This document shows, one piece after another, positions 17,299-25,067 of a stretch of DNA of 63,553 nt; the stretch's first letter is position 1, and the number at the start of each line of letters is the position of its first letter. This DNA is from Streptosporangium minutum (GTDB lineage Bacteria; Actinomycetota; Actinomycetes; Streptosporangiales; Streptosporangiaceae), in the NCBI RefSeq assembly GCF_002149035.1, contig NZ_NGFP01000005.1, positions 3,027-66,579 on the forward strand, in the 5' to 3' direction. Below the pieces are notes generated by a model. It was not told the origin of the DNA, did not search any database, and was given only the letters and a program-made list of their open reading frames with translations. The translations under genes were made by a program, and so were the position numbers.

Positions 17299-18525
17299 AT
17301 GCCCGGGAGGGGCCGGCCGCGCGGATACGCGGTCATCGACCTCGAGACGACCGGTCTGCGGCCGTCGTGGAACGACCGGGTGATCGAGATCGGGATCGTG
17401 CACCTGGATCCCGCGGGCGAGGTCACCGGGGAGTGGGCGACCCTGGTCAACCCCGGGCGCGATCTCGGCCCCCAGCACATCCACGGCATCACCGCGGCCG
17501 ACATCCGGCACGCCCCGGCCTTCGGGGAGATCGCGGGCGCGGTCGCCGAGCGGCTCGACGGCAGGGTGCTGGCCGCCCACAACCTCCCCTTCGACGCGGG
17601 CTTCCTCTCCCACGAGTTCGGCCGCCTGGGCCTCGACACCCCGCTCGACCACACGGCCGGGGTCTGCACGATGGCCTGGTCGGCGCAGTTCCTGCCCGGG
17701 GCCCCGAGGAGCCTGGCCGCCTGCTGCGCCAGGGCCGGGGTCTCCCTCAACGGCCACCACGAGGCCCTGGCCGACGCCCGCGCCGCGGCCGGGCTGCTCC
17801 GCCACTACCTGGCGCTCGCCGGCCCGCCGGCCCCCTGGGAACCGCTGATCGAGGCCGTCCGCGACGCCGCCTGGCCGACGGCCGGTGACCCGGGGACCGC
17901 CGGGGTGCGGCGTGGCGTCGCGGCCGAGCGCGACCCGCACTTCCTGACCAGGATCGCGGACCGGCCGCCGGCGCCGCCCCGGCCCGAGGCCGCGACCTCC
18001 TACCTCGCCCTGCTCGACCAGGCACTCCTCGACCACCACATCTCGGTCGCCGAGTCCGACGCCCTGGTCCGGCTCGCCTCCGCCCTCGGGCGGGCCGAGG
18101 CGGAACGGCTGCACCTCGGTTACCTCGCGGCCCTGGCGAGGACCGTCCTGGCCGGCGGCCCCGCCACCGAGGACGACCGGCACGAGCTGGCCCTCGTCGC
18201 GGCCCTCCTCGGCCTGCCGCCGGAGGCGGCCGACCGCGCGCTGGCGGGCGGCCCGGCGAGCCCGCCACCGGATTTCACGCGGTTCCGCCTCTCCCCCGGC
18301 GACCTGGTCGTCTTCACCGGCGAGATGGACGGTCCCCGCGACGACTGGGAGTGGCGCGCCCGCCAGGCGGGCTACGTCCCGCACGGCTACGTCACCAGGA
18401 AGGTCAGGCTCCTGGTCGCGGCCGACCCGGACAGCCTGTCCGCCAAGGCGCGCAAAGCCCGTGACTACGGCATCCCGATCGTCACCCCCGACGCCTTCGC
18501 CCGCATGCTCGGCCAGGCGTACTGA
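17299..18525 (+). CDS. DEDDh 3'-5' exonuclease (DnaQ-like) with C-terminal BRCT domain
   Basis: A 408-residue protein. The exonuclease domain (residues 9-170) has D14/E16 in VIDLETTGL, D99 in HNLPFDAGF and H154/D159 in HHEALADA, a complete DEDDh set. A helical middle region follows (about 230-320). The C-terminus (325-405) has LSPGDLVVFTGEMDGPRDDWEWRARQAG and ends VTPDAFARML, which is BRCT-like. This layout is common in actinobacteria (annotated as DNA polymerase III epsilon-like) and suggests DNA repair or proofreading in trans. The ATG follows GGAGGGCG. Confidence 0.87.
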   Translation: MPGRGRPRGYAVIDLETTGLRPSWNDRVIEIGIVHLDPAGEVTGEWATLVNPGRDLGPQHIHGITAADIRHAPAFGEIAGAVAERLDGRVLAAHNLPFDAGFLSHEFGRLGLDTPLDHTAGVCTMAWSAQFLPGAPRSLAACCARAGVSLNGHHEALADARAAAGLLRHYLALAGPPAPWEPLIEAVRDAAWPTAGDPGTAGVRRGVAAERDPHFLTRIADRPPAPPRPEAATSYLALLDQALLDHHISVAESDALVRLASALGRAEAERLHLGYLAALARTVLAGGPATEDDRHELALVAALLGLPPEAADRALAGGPASPPPDFTRFRLSPGDLVVFTGEMDGPRDDWEWRARQAGYVPHGYVTRKVRLLVAADPDSLSAKARKARDYGIPIVTPDAFARMLGQAY

Positions 18526-19130
18526 CCACAGAGGTCGAGTACGCGGTGACACGATCTTCGGAGTCCTTGAAATGAGGGAGGGCCTGTGTCGACGTCCGTC
18601 GTGGCGTGCGGGTCGGACTGACGGCTCCGGCCCGGTCGTTCGAGAACCGGACGGGAAACCCCGGGTGCGGATTCCGTTCAATGGGACTGCACGGTCATGG
18701 CCGGGTGTGTGCCCTGACGAACGGCGCGCAAACGGCCACCCCGCCCTCGTGCCGCACACAGCGGTGTCCTGCCGCGCCGAGAGAACGGGCGCGTTCCGGA
18801 AGCGGAGACAAGCGCGCGCCGTCCGGAGCGAGGCCGGCCGCCACCGGCACGGCGCTTCCGGTCCGCGCCGCGGGGAGCGGCCTCGCGGTCCGAGCAGGCC
18901 CCGGACCACCCGTGAGACAGGCTGACCTGCCGGTATCCCGGTGGGCCCGGGCTCGGGCGGGTTCCCGCGTGGCCTCCGTGCGAGGTACCGGAGGCCCTCG
19001 CTCCGCGCCCGGGCGCGCCCTCTCCGGACAGGCCGAGGTGAAGAAAATTATCGAACCGTCCAAGCGCAGCTCAGTGACCAAAAAGCCGTGGAACCTGCGG
19101 GTCTTTCAAAAAGCTCGCGGGGGTTTCGCG
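18526..19130. other. Non-coding interval upstream of the stress operon
   Basis: About 600 bases without a supported gene. Frames here have poor codon structure and no ribosome sites. The stretch from about 19040 to 19130 is richer in A and T, and the sigma-B-like promoter follows. A long leader or small RNA cannot be excluded. Confidence 0.45.
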
Positions 19131-19155
19131 GAATGAGGCAGTGGTGTGAGGGTAA
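19131..19155 (+). promoter_or_regulatory. Sigma-B-type stress promoter
   Basis: GAAT at 19131-19134, a 15-bp spacer and GGGTAA at 19150-19155 fit the GNNT-N14-16-GGGTAW consensus of actinobacterial sigma-B/sigma-F-class stress sigma factors. It lies 43 bp before the ATG of the first gene in the DUF3618 operon. Genes of this kind are commonly sigma-B regulated. Confidence 0.55.
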
Positions 19156-19198
19156 TCCGCCGCATCAGTCGAAGATGCACAACCTTTGGAGGGCATCG

Positions 19199-19936
19199 AT
19201 GAGTGAGTATTCCACCGAGGCGGGGGAGCGCGCAGGCCGGAGCCAGGAATTCCAGAGCACGGCTCAGCACGCCAGATCCGCCGTCGGGGAAGTGGCCGAT
19301 ACCGCCAAGGGACAGACGCAGGTAGTGGCCGGGGAGGCCAGGCAGCAGGCTCGCCAGGTGGTCGATCAGCTACGGGACCGGGTCGGTGACCAGGCGCAGC
19401 ACCAGAGCCGGCGCGCGGCTCAGGGAATCCGCCAGTGGGCCGACGACCTGGCCTCGATGACCGAGGTCGCCAAGCCCGACTCGCCGGTCTCCGGGGTGGT
19501 GCAGCAGGTCGCCGACCAAGGACGGCGAGCGGCCGACTACCTGGACCAGCACGGCCTGACCGGGGTCGCCCAGGAGGTCCAGAGCTTCGCGCGCCGTCGT
19601 CCTGGAGCGTTCCTCGTCGGGGCGGCCGCGGCGGGCTTCCTCATCGGCAGGATCGCCAAGGTGTCGGGGAACAGCGGCTCGGCGAGCTCTCCCGGCACGG
19701 GGGCCGCCGGCCCGTACGGCTCGGGCGCCCACAGCACCGCTCCGGCCGCCGCCATGCCGCCGGCTCCGGTCCAGCCGCCGGTCTCGGCACGGCCCGCACC
19801 GGTCCCGGCGGCCCAGCCGCCGACGCAGCCGCCGGTCGAGCCGTACCGCACCGAGCCGATCACACCGCAGGAGGGATTCGGAGGCCTGGGCACCACGACG
19901 CCCACGCCGAGGAACCCGGGTGGTGAGATCCGATGA
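19199..19936 (+). CDS. Envelope-stress operon protein 1, coiled and single-span, Pro-rich tail
   Basis: A 245-residue protein: a Gln/Ala-rich amphipathic region (residues 15-135) likely to coil or bind membranes, a hydrophobic segment (GAFLVGAAAAGFLIGRI, about 142-158) and a disordered Pro/Ala/Gln tail to the end. It resembles the amphipathic membrane proteins that precede holin-like and DUF3618 genes in actinobacteria. TTTGGAGGGC precedes ATG 19199. Its stop overlaps the next start as ATGA. A sigma-B-like promoter lies upstream. Likely membrane stabilisation under osmotic or desiccation stress, by context only. Confidence 0.75.
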   Translation: MSEYSTEAGERAGRSQEFQSTAQHARSAVGEVADTAKGQTQVVAGEARQQARQVVDQLRDRVGDQAQHQSRRAAQGIRQWADDLASMTEVAKPDSPVSGVVQQVADQGRRAADYLDQHGLTGVAQEVQSFARRRPGAFLVGAAAAGFLIGRIAKVSGNSGSASSPGTGAAGPYGSGAHSTAPAAAMPPAPVQPPVSARPAPVPAAQPPTQPPVEPYRTEPITPQEGFGGLGTTTPTPRNPGGEIR

Positions 19937-20334
19937 CCCACCCCGTCCCAGGGGCACGGGAGCCGTCGCTGGGAGAGCTGGTCGGAGAGGTCGGCGAAGA
20001 CCTGTCCAAACTGGTCCGCCAGGAACTGCTGCTGGCCAAGGCCGAGATCCGCGAGGAGGCGGGCAGGGCGGGCAAGGCCGCCGGCCTGCTCGGCGGCGCG
20101 GGATTCGCCGGATACATGGTCGCCGTCCTGGTGACGCTGGCCGTCATGTTCGGCCTGGGAAACGTCATGGACCTGGGCTGGGCCGCGCTCATCGTCGCCG
20201 TCATCTGGGCGGTGGCCGGCGCGGTCCTGTACGTGACCGGGCGTGCCCGGCTGCGCCAGGTCTCCCCCAAGCCGGAACGTACCGTTGAAACGCTCAAGGA
20301 GGATGCGCGATGGGCGCGGGACCTGACGAAATAA
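19933..20334 (+). CDS. Phage-holin-family (holin superfamily III) membrane protein
   Basis: A 133-residue protein with the family pattern LGELVGEVGEDLSKLVRQELLLAKAEIREEAG, then two membrane helices (about 58-80 and 85-105) and a charged C-terminus. Chromosomal members in actinobacteria are not phage lysis genes but sit in stress operons with DUF3618 proteins, as here. It is coupled upstream by ATGA and overlaps the next gene by 25 bp. Confidence 0.85.
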   Translation: MTHPVPGAREPSLGELVGEVGEDLSKLVRQELLLAKAEIREEAGRAGKAAGLLGGAGFAGYMVAVLVTLAVMFGLGNVMDLGWAALIVAVIWAVAGAVLYVTGRARLRQVSPKPERTVETLKEDARWARDLTK

Positions 20335-20987
20335 GGGCCGAGATCAACGCCACCCGGGCCGAGCTGGCCGCGGACGTGGAGCGTCTCGCCGACCGCACCA
20401 GCCCGGTGCGGATCGCACAGCGCCGTACCGACAGCGTGCGCCGGCGCCTGCGGTCGGTACGCGAGCGGGTGATGGGGACTCCGTCCCACGCCGCCCACAC
20501 GGTCGGCCGGCAGGCGTCATACGCCGTGGACAGCGTGCGTGACACGGCCTCCGGCACCGCCGACACCGTCCGCGGGGTCGCCTCCGACACCGCCGACACC
20601 GTCAAGCACGGCGCCCAGCAGGCCGCCGAGGCGGTCCAGAACGCGCCGCAGCAGGCGATGCGCAGCGCGCAGGGCAACCCGCTGGCGGCCGGGGTGATCG
20701 CTTTCGGCGCCGGATTGCTGGCGGCCGCCCTCATTCCCCGGACGGAGGCCGAGGAGCGCGCCGCGGGGCAGCTCATGGAGCAGGCCGACGGCGTGATCCA
20801 GCCGGTCAAGCAGGTGGTGCAGGAGTCGGTCCAAGCCCTCGGCCAGGAGGCCAAGGAGGCGGCTCAACAGGCCGCCCAGCAGGTCAAGGAGACAGCCACG
20901 GAGGCCGCACACAGAACGGGCGACCACGCCCGGGAGCAGGCTCAGCAGGTGGGTGAGCACGCCCGTTCCACCACCGGCCACCAGTAG
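20310..20987 (+). CDS. DUF3618 domain-containing protein
   Basis: A 225-residue protein: N-terminal DUF3618 domain (IRAEINATRAELAADVERLADRTSPVRIAQRR), an Ala/Thr/Asp-rich LEA-like region with repeated DTV/DTAD elements (about 65-110), one hydrophobic helix (GVIAFGAGLLAAALI, about 130-145) and a Gln/Ala/Glu-rich amphipathic tail. The helical repeats recall LEA or apolipoprotein-like desiccation proteins. AAGGAGG lies in the end of the upstream gene, and the 25-bp overlap implies coupling. It is last in the three-gene stress operon. Confidence 0.85.
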   Translation: MGAGPDEIRAEINATRAELAADVERLADRTSPVRIAQRRTDSVRRRLRSVRERVMGTPSHAAHTVGRQASYAVDSVRDTASGTADTVRGVASDTADTVKHGAQQAAEAVQNAPQQAMRSAQGNPLAAGVIAFGAGLLAAALIPRTEAEERAAGQLMEQADGVIQPVKQVVQESVQALGQEAKEAAQQAAQQVKETATEAAHRTGDHAREQAQQVGEHARSTTGHQ

Positions 20988-21276
20988 ACGGATCCAACCA
21001 CCGCCGCCTCCGGCCTCCGGGGGCGGCGGTGCCCCGACGGAGGTGGGTGGTCCCATGGCACGCCATGACACCCGAGCCGCCTTCGCCTCGCAGCAGGCTC
21101 TGTCCGCGCGCCGGGACGGCGGCGAAGAAGAACTGGCGGACGGCCTGACCGGCTACCGCTGAATACAGGCCGGCGCGCCGGCCGACGGCAGTCCTTGTCA
21201 GCCCGGAGCCGACGATCAGTACGTTCGTCATGCCGATGACGATCCCTGAGGGCTCCCGGTTCTCTGCCGGCCGCTG

Positions 21277-22161
21277 TCAGGGGCGCAGCCGGTGGAACAG
21301 CTCCATCCGGGAGCGGTGGTACTCGACGTCCGCCTCGTCGTGCGTCACCCCCGAGCGGACGGCCTTGTGAAAGTAGGCGTGCTCCCTGCGGAGCTTGTGC
21401 CTGACGAGCTGGGCGAGCGACTCCTCGTCCAGGCGGGCTGCCGTGCCGCCCGCCTCGTGGTAGGCAGCCACGAACTCCTCGCTCGGCCCGGCCAGGTCGT
21501 CGCCCCATTCCAGGGCGGCGGCGGCCAGCTCCAGCTCAGGGGCGCCGACGAAGGTCTCGTCCCAATCGAGAACCGCCACTATCCGGCCGTCCCTGGCCAG
21601 TGTGTTGCCGGTGTAGTAGTCGCCGTGCAGGGGGTGACGCGTGGGGTACTCGGCGTGGAAGGCGGCCAGCCAGCGGTCCAGGTCGGGGTCGTCCAGCTCG
21701 GCGGCGTCCTGGGGCGGATCGCCGTACAGGCCGGACTCCTGGAAGGCGGGCACCGGGCGCGGGCCGGGGCGGAAGTCGGCCAGGGCCCTGTGAAGCCTGG
21801 CCAGCAGACGGGCCCCGGCCTCGCGCTGGGCCGGGATGTCGGAGTCCGGCCAGGCGCCCTCGACATACGGCCAGCAGGAGATCGGGCGGCCGCCCACGAC
21901 GATGACCGTCGTCCCTTCGGCCGCCGGCAGCGGGGCGACGGCCTCGGGGAGACCGGCGGCGGCGTGGCGGGCGATCGCGTGGCACCACTCCGACTCGGCG
22001 GCGGCGCGCCACGCCGGGCCGACGCGGATGACGTGCCCGTCGAGGCGGTAGGCGGCGGATTCCTCTCCGCCGTGCAACCGCTCCCCCTCTCCCGTGACAC
22101 CCCAGGTCAGTGCCACGGCTTCGCGGATCTCACGGGTGAGGGGCGTCTTGACGTAGATCAT
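21277..22161 (-). CDS. Phosphotransferase-family (APH-like) kinase
   Basis: A 294-residue kinase-fold protein of the aminoglycoside phosphotransferase family. HGDYYTGNTLARDGRIVAVLDWDETFVGAPELELA contains the Brenner-type HGD..N catalytic loop and the DWD metal-binding motif. The N-terminal lobe has a short glycine loop and WPYVEGAW. Substrates in this broad family include aminoglycosides, choline, homoserine and sugars, so the annotation does not prove antibiotic resistance. It is monocistronic, with the ATG at 22159-22161. Confidence 0.8.
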   Translation of the reverse strand: MIYVKTPLTREIREAVALTWGVTGEGERLHGGEESAAYRLDGHVIRVGPAWRAAAESEWCHAIARHAAAGLPEAVAPLPAAEGTTVIVVGGRPISCWPYVEGAWPDSDIPAQREAGARLLARLHRALADFRPGPRPVPAFQESGLYGDPPQDAAELDDPDLDRWLAAFHAEYPTRHPLHGDYYTGNTLARDGRIVAVLDWDETFVGAPELELAAAALEWGDDLAGPSEEFVAAYHEAGGTAARLDEESLAQLVRHKLRREHAYFHKAVRSGVTHDEADVEYHRSRMELFHRLRP

Positions 22162-22253
22162 CCCGCCAGCCTACGTGCTTCCGTTCGGCGGCGGACGCGC
22201 CGATGTCGGGGCGACTTATCCCGCGAGGGAGGGGGCACCGGTGACCAGGCGCG

Positions 22254-23192
22254 CTACCGAGTGGATGCGTAGCGGCGGAGCAGAGTGACGCCAAGGGCGA
22301 CCTGGGCCGGTTCCAGCGTGGTCTTGCCGTCCTCGACGTCCCACAATGCGTTCTGCAGGATGCGGCCGAGCGTCCACCCGGCCGCCCGCTGCCGGTCCAG
22401 GCCGAGCACCTCGGTAAGGAGGTCGAAGCGGCGGAGGACCGTGCGGGGCACGTCGCCGGTCGCCACCACCGCCTCCTCCCACCGGCTGTCCAGCGCCGGC
22501 CACAGGTCGAACCCGGGGTCGCCGGCCAGCGGTTCGGGGTCGATGGCCAGCCAGGGTTCCCGTTGCCCGGCGAGGATGTTGTCGTAGTGCAGGTCCCAGT
22601 GGAGCAGCCGGTCCCCGGATTCGCTGATCAATTCGGCCACGGCGGACGCGCAGGTGCCTACCAGCCGCTGCTCCGCCGGGTCGCGCAACGCCGGTACAGC
22701 GCGGGGAACCTGGTCCAGCATGGCGGCGGCGACGTCGGCCAGGCGCCGCAGACCGGGTGGGGCGGGCACCGCGACCAGGCGCGCCATCAGCTCGGCGAGG
22801 ATCCGCATGGCGGCATCGTCGTCGGCCACCGATGACAGCGGCCGGGCTGCTTCCAGCCGTTCCAGCAACATGGTGCCGGTGTCCGGGTCGTGGTCGAGCA
22901 GGCGCACCACGCCGTTGCCGTTCCATGCCCGCAGACCGAGCACGGCGCCGGCGTTGTCCTCGCTTGCTTGCTGGAACTTCAGCACCGCGGGCGCACCATC
23001 CGCGCGGATCACCGGCAGCACGAGCGAGGCCATGCCGTGGTCCGCGGGGCCGTCCGGCCGCAGCGTCCAGCGGTCCAGGAAGTCCGCGGCCAGGCGGGGC
23101 AACTCGGCGATCCAGGCACGGCCGGACGCGTTGTTCTCGCCGTACGACGCGGCGAACGCGCCGGGGACGTCGACGGGGATCGACGGGCTCAT
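22254..23192 (-). CDS. Aminoglycoside/hydroxyurea resistance kinase (APH(6)-like)
   Basis: A 312-residue kinase of the streptomycin 6-phosphotransferase/hydroxyurea-resistance family. It has VLKFQQASEDNAGAVLGLRAW (ATP-binding lysine region), NGVVRLLDHDPDTGTMLLERL, the catalytic HWDLHYDNILAG and IDPEPLAGDPGFDLWP. AAGGAG, 9 bp upstream, serves ATG 23190-23192. That ribosome site lies in a perfect 9-bp stem (see the leader entry), suggesting translational control. The gene abuts a dead Tn3 transposase fragment, consistent with past acquisition. Streptomycin-type substrates are plausible but untested. Confidence 0.82.
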   Translation of the reverse strand: MSPSIPVDVPGAFAASYGENNASGRAWIAELPRLAADFLDRWTLRPDGPADHGMASLVLPVIRADGAPAVLKFQQASEDNAGAVLGLRAWNGNGVVRLLDHDPDTGTMLLERLEAARPLSSVADDDAAMRILAELMARLVAVPAPPGLRRLADVAAAMLDQVPRAVPALRDPAEQRLVGTCASAVAELISESGDRLLHWDLHYDNILAGQREPWLAIDPEPLAGDPGFDLWPALDSRWEEAVVATGDVPRTVLRRFDLLTEVLGLDRQRAAGWTLGRILQNALWDVEDGKTTLEPAQVALGVTLLRRYASTR

Positions 23193-23201
23193 ATCAGGTA
23201 T

Positions 23202-23240
23202 CTCCTTCGTGGGTTCCGTATTGTTCGGGATACGAAGGAG
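23202..23240 (-). promoter_or_regulatory. SD-sequestering leader hairpin of the APH(6)-like gene
   Basis: On the transcript, CTCCTTCGT (23232-23240) pairs perfectly over 9 bp with ACGAAGGAG (23202-23210) across a 21-nt loop. The second arm contains the AAGGAG ribosome site of the kinase, so the stem would block initiation. A second perfect stem (TGCCCG/CGGGCA, 5-nt loop) lies just upstream at 23251-23267. This architecture recalls translational attenuators of resistance genes. A two-codon ATG-TTT-TGA frame precedes it; a leader peptide is not otherwise evident. Confidence 0.55.
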
Positions 23241-23289
23241 GTCACGGGGGTGCCCGACTTCCGGGCAGGCGTCAAAACATACCTCCACC

Positions 23290-23490
23290 CTAGCCGAACA
23301 CGATCGTCCTCGTCCGGCGCCGGGTAGCCCTGGCCACGCAGCTGCCGTAGAGCAGACTTCAGGTAGAGGGCGTTCCACAGCATGACGCGGTTGAGGACCG
23401 GTCCGAGCGCGCCGAGCTGATCCTCCATTCCGGTCTGGTACTGGTGACGCAGTTCGCCCTTGCGGCCGTCATGTACGAGTTTCGGATCGG
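23290..23490 (-). pseudogene. C-terminal remnant of a Tn3-family transposase
   Basis: The minus-strand frame reads KLVHDGRKGELRHQYQTGM then EDQLGALGPVLNRVMLWNAL, YLKSALRQLRGQGYPAPDED. This is the conserved C-terminal block of Tn3-family transposases (normally followed by a short ARLSPL...LGRYSF-like tail). The tail is missing: homology stops at about 23300 and the frame runs into the leader of the kinase gene. Nothing upstream of about 23490 resembles the rest of the transposase. It is a small fossil of an insertion. Confidence 0.75.
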
Positions 23491-23616
23491 TGCAAGACCA
23501 CGAGCGCGCCGACGGCCCGCGATCTGCTTCGCCGACTCGCGGGAAACAGATCGCGGACGATGACGGACGGGTCGGCCACGACCGGCCGACAGGGATTCAG
23601 CGCGAGATCTGAACGG

Positions 23617-24213
23617 TTACACCGGCCTGCTCCCGTCCTGAGCGGCGGGCAGGACGACAAAAGCGAAGTCCGTGGTCGTGGTGCGGTTGAGGCGGACATC
23701 GGACTTGATCCGGCGTTCGACTTCGCTCCGGCTGATGCCGAGGCCGTGGGCGATCAGCCGCTCCGGGCGGATGGGCACGGGGTCGGCGAACCCGACCTCC
23801 ACCCGGATCGGCCAGCTCGGGTCCGCCTGCGGATGCGGTGGTGACGTATGCAGACGCCATGCGTCCTTCCAGTCGAGGCTGAACCGGTTGCGCCGGGCGA
23901 TCAACGGGTCCAGGAGCGTCTGGATGACGAGCGCCGGATCGTTGGTTTCGAACGCGTGGAGCTGGCCGGGATCAATGGAGCGGACCGGGACTCGCTCGCG
24001 TACGGTGATCTTCGAGCTCTGATCGCAGGAGACGCAGCGGACGAGAAGCCACACGTCGAGAAGCTTGCCGTTGGCGTTCACCCGGAACTTGCCCTCCGCG
24101 GTGGTGGCCACCGCCGCGCGGCACTCCAGGCAGTGCAAGTGCAGCAGGGGCAGGCGGGTCCGCCGTACGGTCCAGGACAGCACGGAATGATCTCTATGGG
24201 GTTGTGAGGACAC
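23617..24213 (-). CDS. DUF1062 domain-containing protein
   Basis: A 198-residue protein of the DUF1062 family: SWTVRRTRLPLLHLHCLECRAA, then VRCVSCDQSSKITVRERVPV, giving two C-x2-C zinc-ribbon-like pairs, and a C-terminal GLGISRSEVERRIKSDVRLN segment. The Cys pairs suggest metal binding. Function unknown. It lies just beyond the Tn3 remnant. An 18-bp inverted repeat (24236-24253) is present in its upstream region. Confidence 0.8.
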   Translation of the reverse strand: MSSQPHRDHSVLSWTVRRTRLPLLHLHCLECRAAVATTAEGKFRVNANGKLLDVWLLVRCVSCDQSSKITVRERVPVRSIDPGQLHAFETNDPALVIQTLLDPLIARRNRFSLDWKDAWRLHTSPPHPQADPSWPIRVEVGFADPVPIRPERLIAHGLGISRSEVERRIKSDVRLNRTTTTDFAFVVLPAAQDGSRPV

Positions 24214-24603
24214 GATCTCTCTCGAACCTGACGAAGGCCGTGGTCACACGGCCTGAAACGCTGAAGAGCCGGGGTGTCCCGGCAGAGCCGTCAGTTGCGG
24301 CACGCAGGAACGGGACAGCCCGGTAGTACCGACGGAGTCGGTGACGGAGCGCTGTGGAAAGGTGTCAGGCGGAGATAGCGGGCGGGGTCACGCGGGTGTC
24401 CTCACGACGGATTCGACGGTGCCGAACGCAAGCTATGTGATCACTTGTCGAGCCGCAACCGTTTTATTCACCCGATGGCAGGCCGGCGATTGGCGGCAGC
24501 CGGGCAGAGGGAACCGCGGAGCCGCCAGGCGGAGACCGCCGCGGTCGCGGCCTGATCCGCCGGGCAGGCCCCAGCTGATCCCTGTATGCCCCCGTACCGG
24601 ACT
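24214..24603. other. Intergenic region with a 7-bp inverted repeat
   Basis: About 390 bases without a supportable gene. GGCCGTG-GTCA-CACGGCC at 24236-24253 is a perfect inverted repeat close to the DUF1062 start and may be an operator or hairpin. The AT-richer stretch at 24430-24475 could be a degenerate end of the mobile-element scar. Otherwise I see nothing in it. Confidence 0.45.
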
Positions 24604-24966
24604 TCAGCGCCGCGCCAGCGCCAGCACGCTCAGTCCGAACATCAGGACGCCCAGGGGGAGATGGACCAACGGTATGTGCGCGATGCCGAGCACGACCTGG
24701 ACCGAGGCGAGGACAAGGAAGCCGGACGCGTGCCAGACGGGCCGGGGCGAGCCGCCGCCCGGCTTCCACGCCAGCACCGCCGCGAGCACATACAGCACCG
24801 CCGCCCCGTACATCACGCGGGCTCCGACGCTGTGCAGCGTCTCTCCGTAGGACGAGGTCAGCAGCAGTCCGGCGGAGACCGCTTGAAGGAAGATGGTCAG
24901 GGTCTGCAGGGTGATCGCGATCTGCAGAAACGAGAAGCGGCGCTGTGCCGTCGCGTGGGTCGCCAT
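24604..24966 (-). CDS. Four-span integral membrane protein, unknown
   Basis: A 120-residue hydrophobic protein with four predicted helices (about 13-38, 45-65, 80-97, 100-118), beginning MATHATAQRRFSFLQIAITL. There are no charged catalytic motifs. The family is not recognised; similar small membrane proteins are common in actinomycetes. It is divergent from the sigma factor gene at 25068, across 101 bp. Confidence 0.65.
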   Translation of the reverse strand: MATHATAQRRFSFLQIAITLQTLTIFLQAVSAGLLLTSSYGETLHSVGARVMYGAAVLYVLAAVLAWKPGGGSPRPVWHASGFLVLASVQVVLGIAHIPLVHLPLGVLMFGLSVLALARR

Positions 24967-25067
24967 GCCATGGTCCCCTTTCCCGCCCGGGGGCAGTAGG
25001 TCGATAAGGTCTCACCAGCCCGACGACGCGGGCCTGCGAAAGGTAAGGCGAGGAGGCGGTCGGGAGC

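Noticed and set aside
19933-20334. The holin-family gene as evidence for a prophage
   Set aside because: No other phage gene is nearby, and chromosomal holin-III proteins are typical partners of DUF3618 stress genes.
20884-21231. A minus-strand frame starting MTNVLIVGSGLTRTAVG, like a dinucleotide-binding protein
   Set aside because: Only about 20 residues look Rossmann-like; the rest is antisense to the DUF3618 gene. At best a gene scrap.
24341-24850. A 169-codon plus-strand frame
   Set aside because: Low-complexity composition, no ribosome site, and overlaps the four-span membrane protein gene on the other strand.
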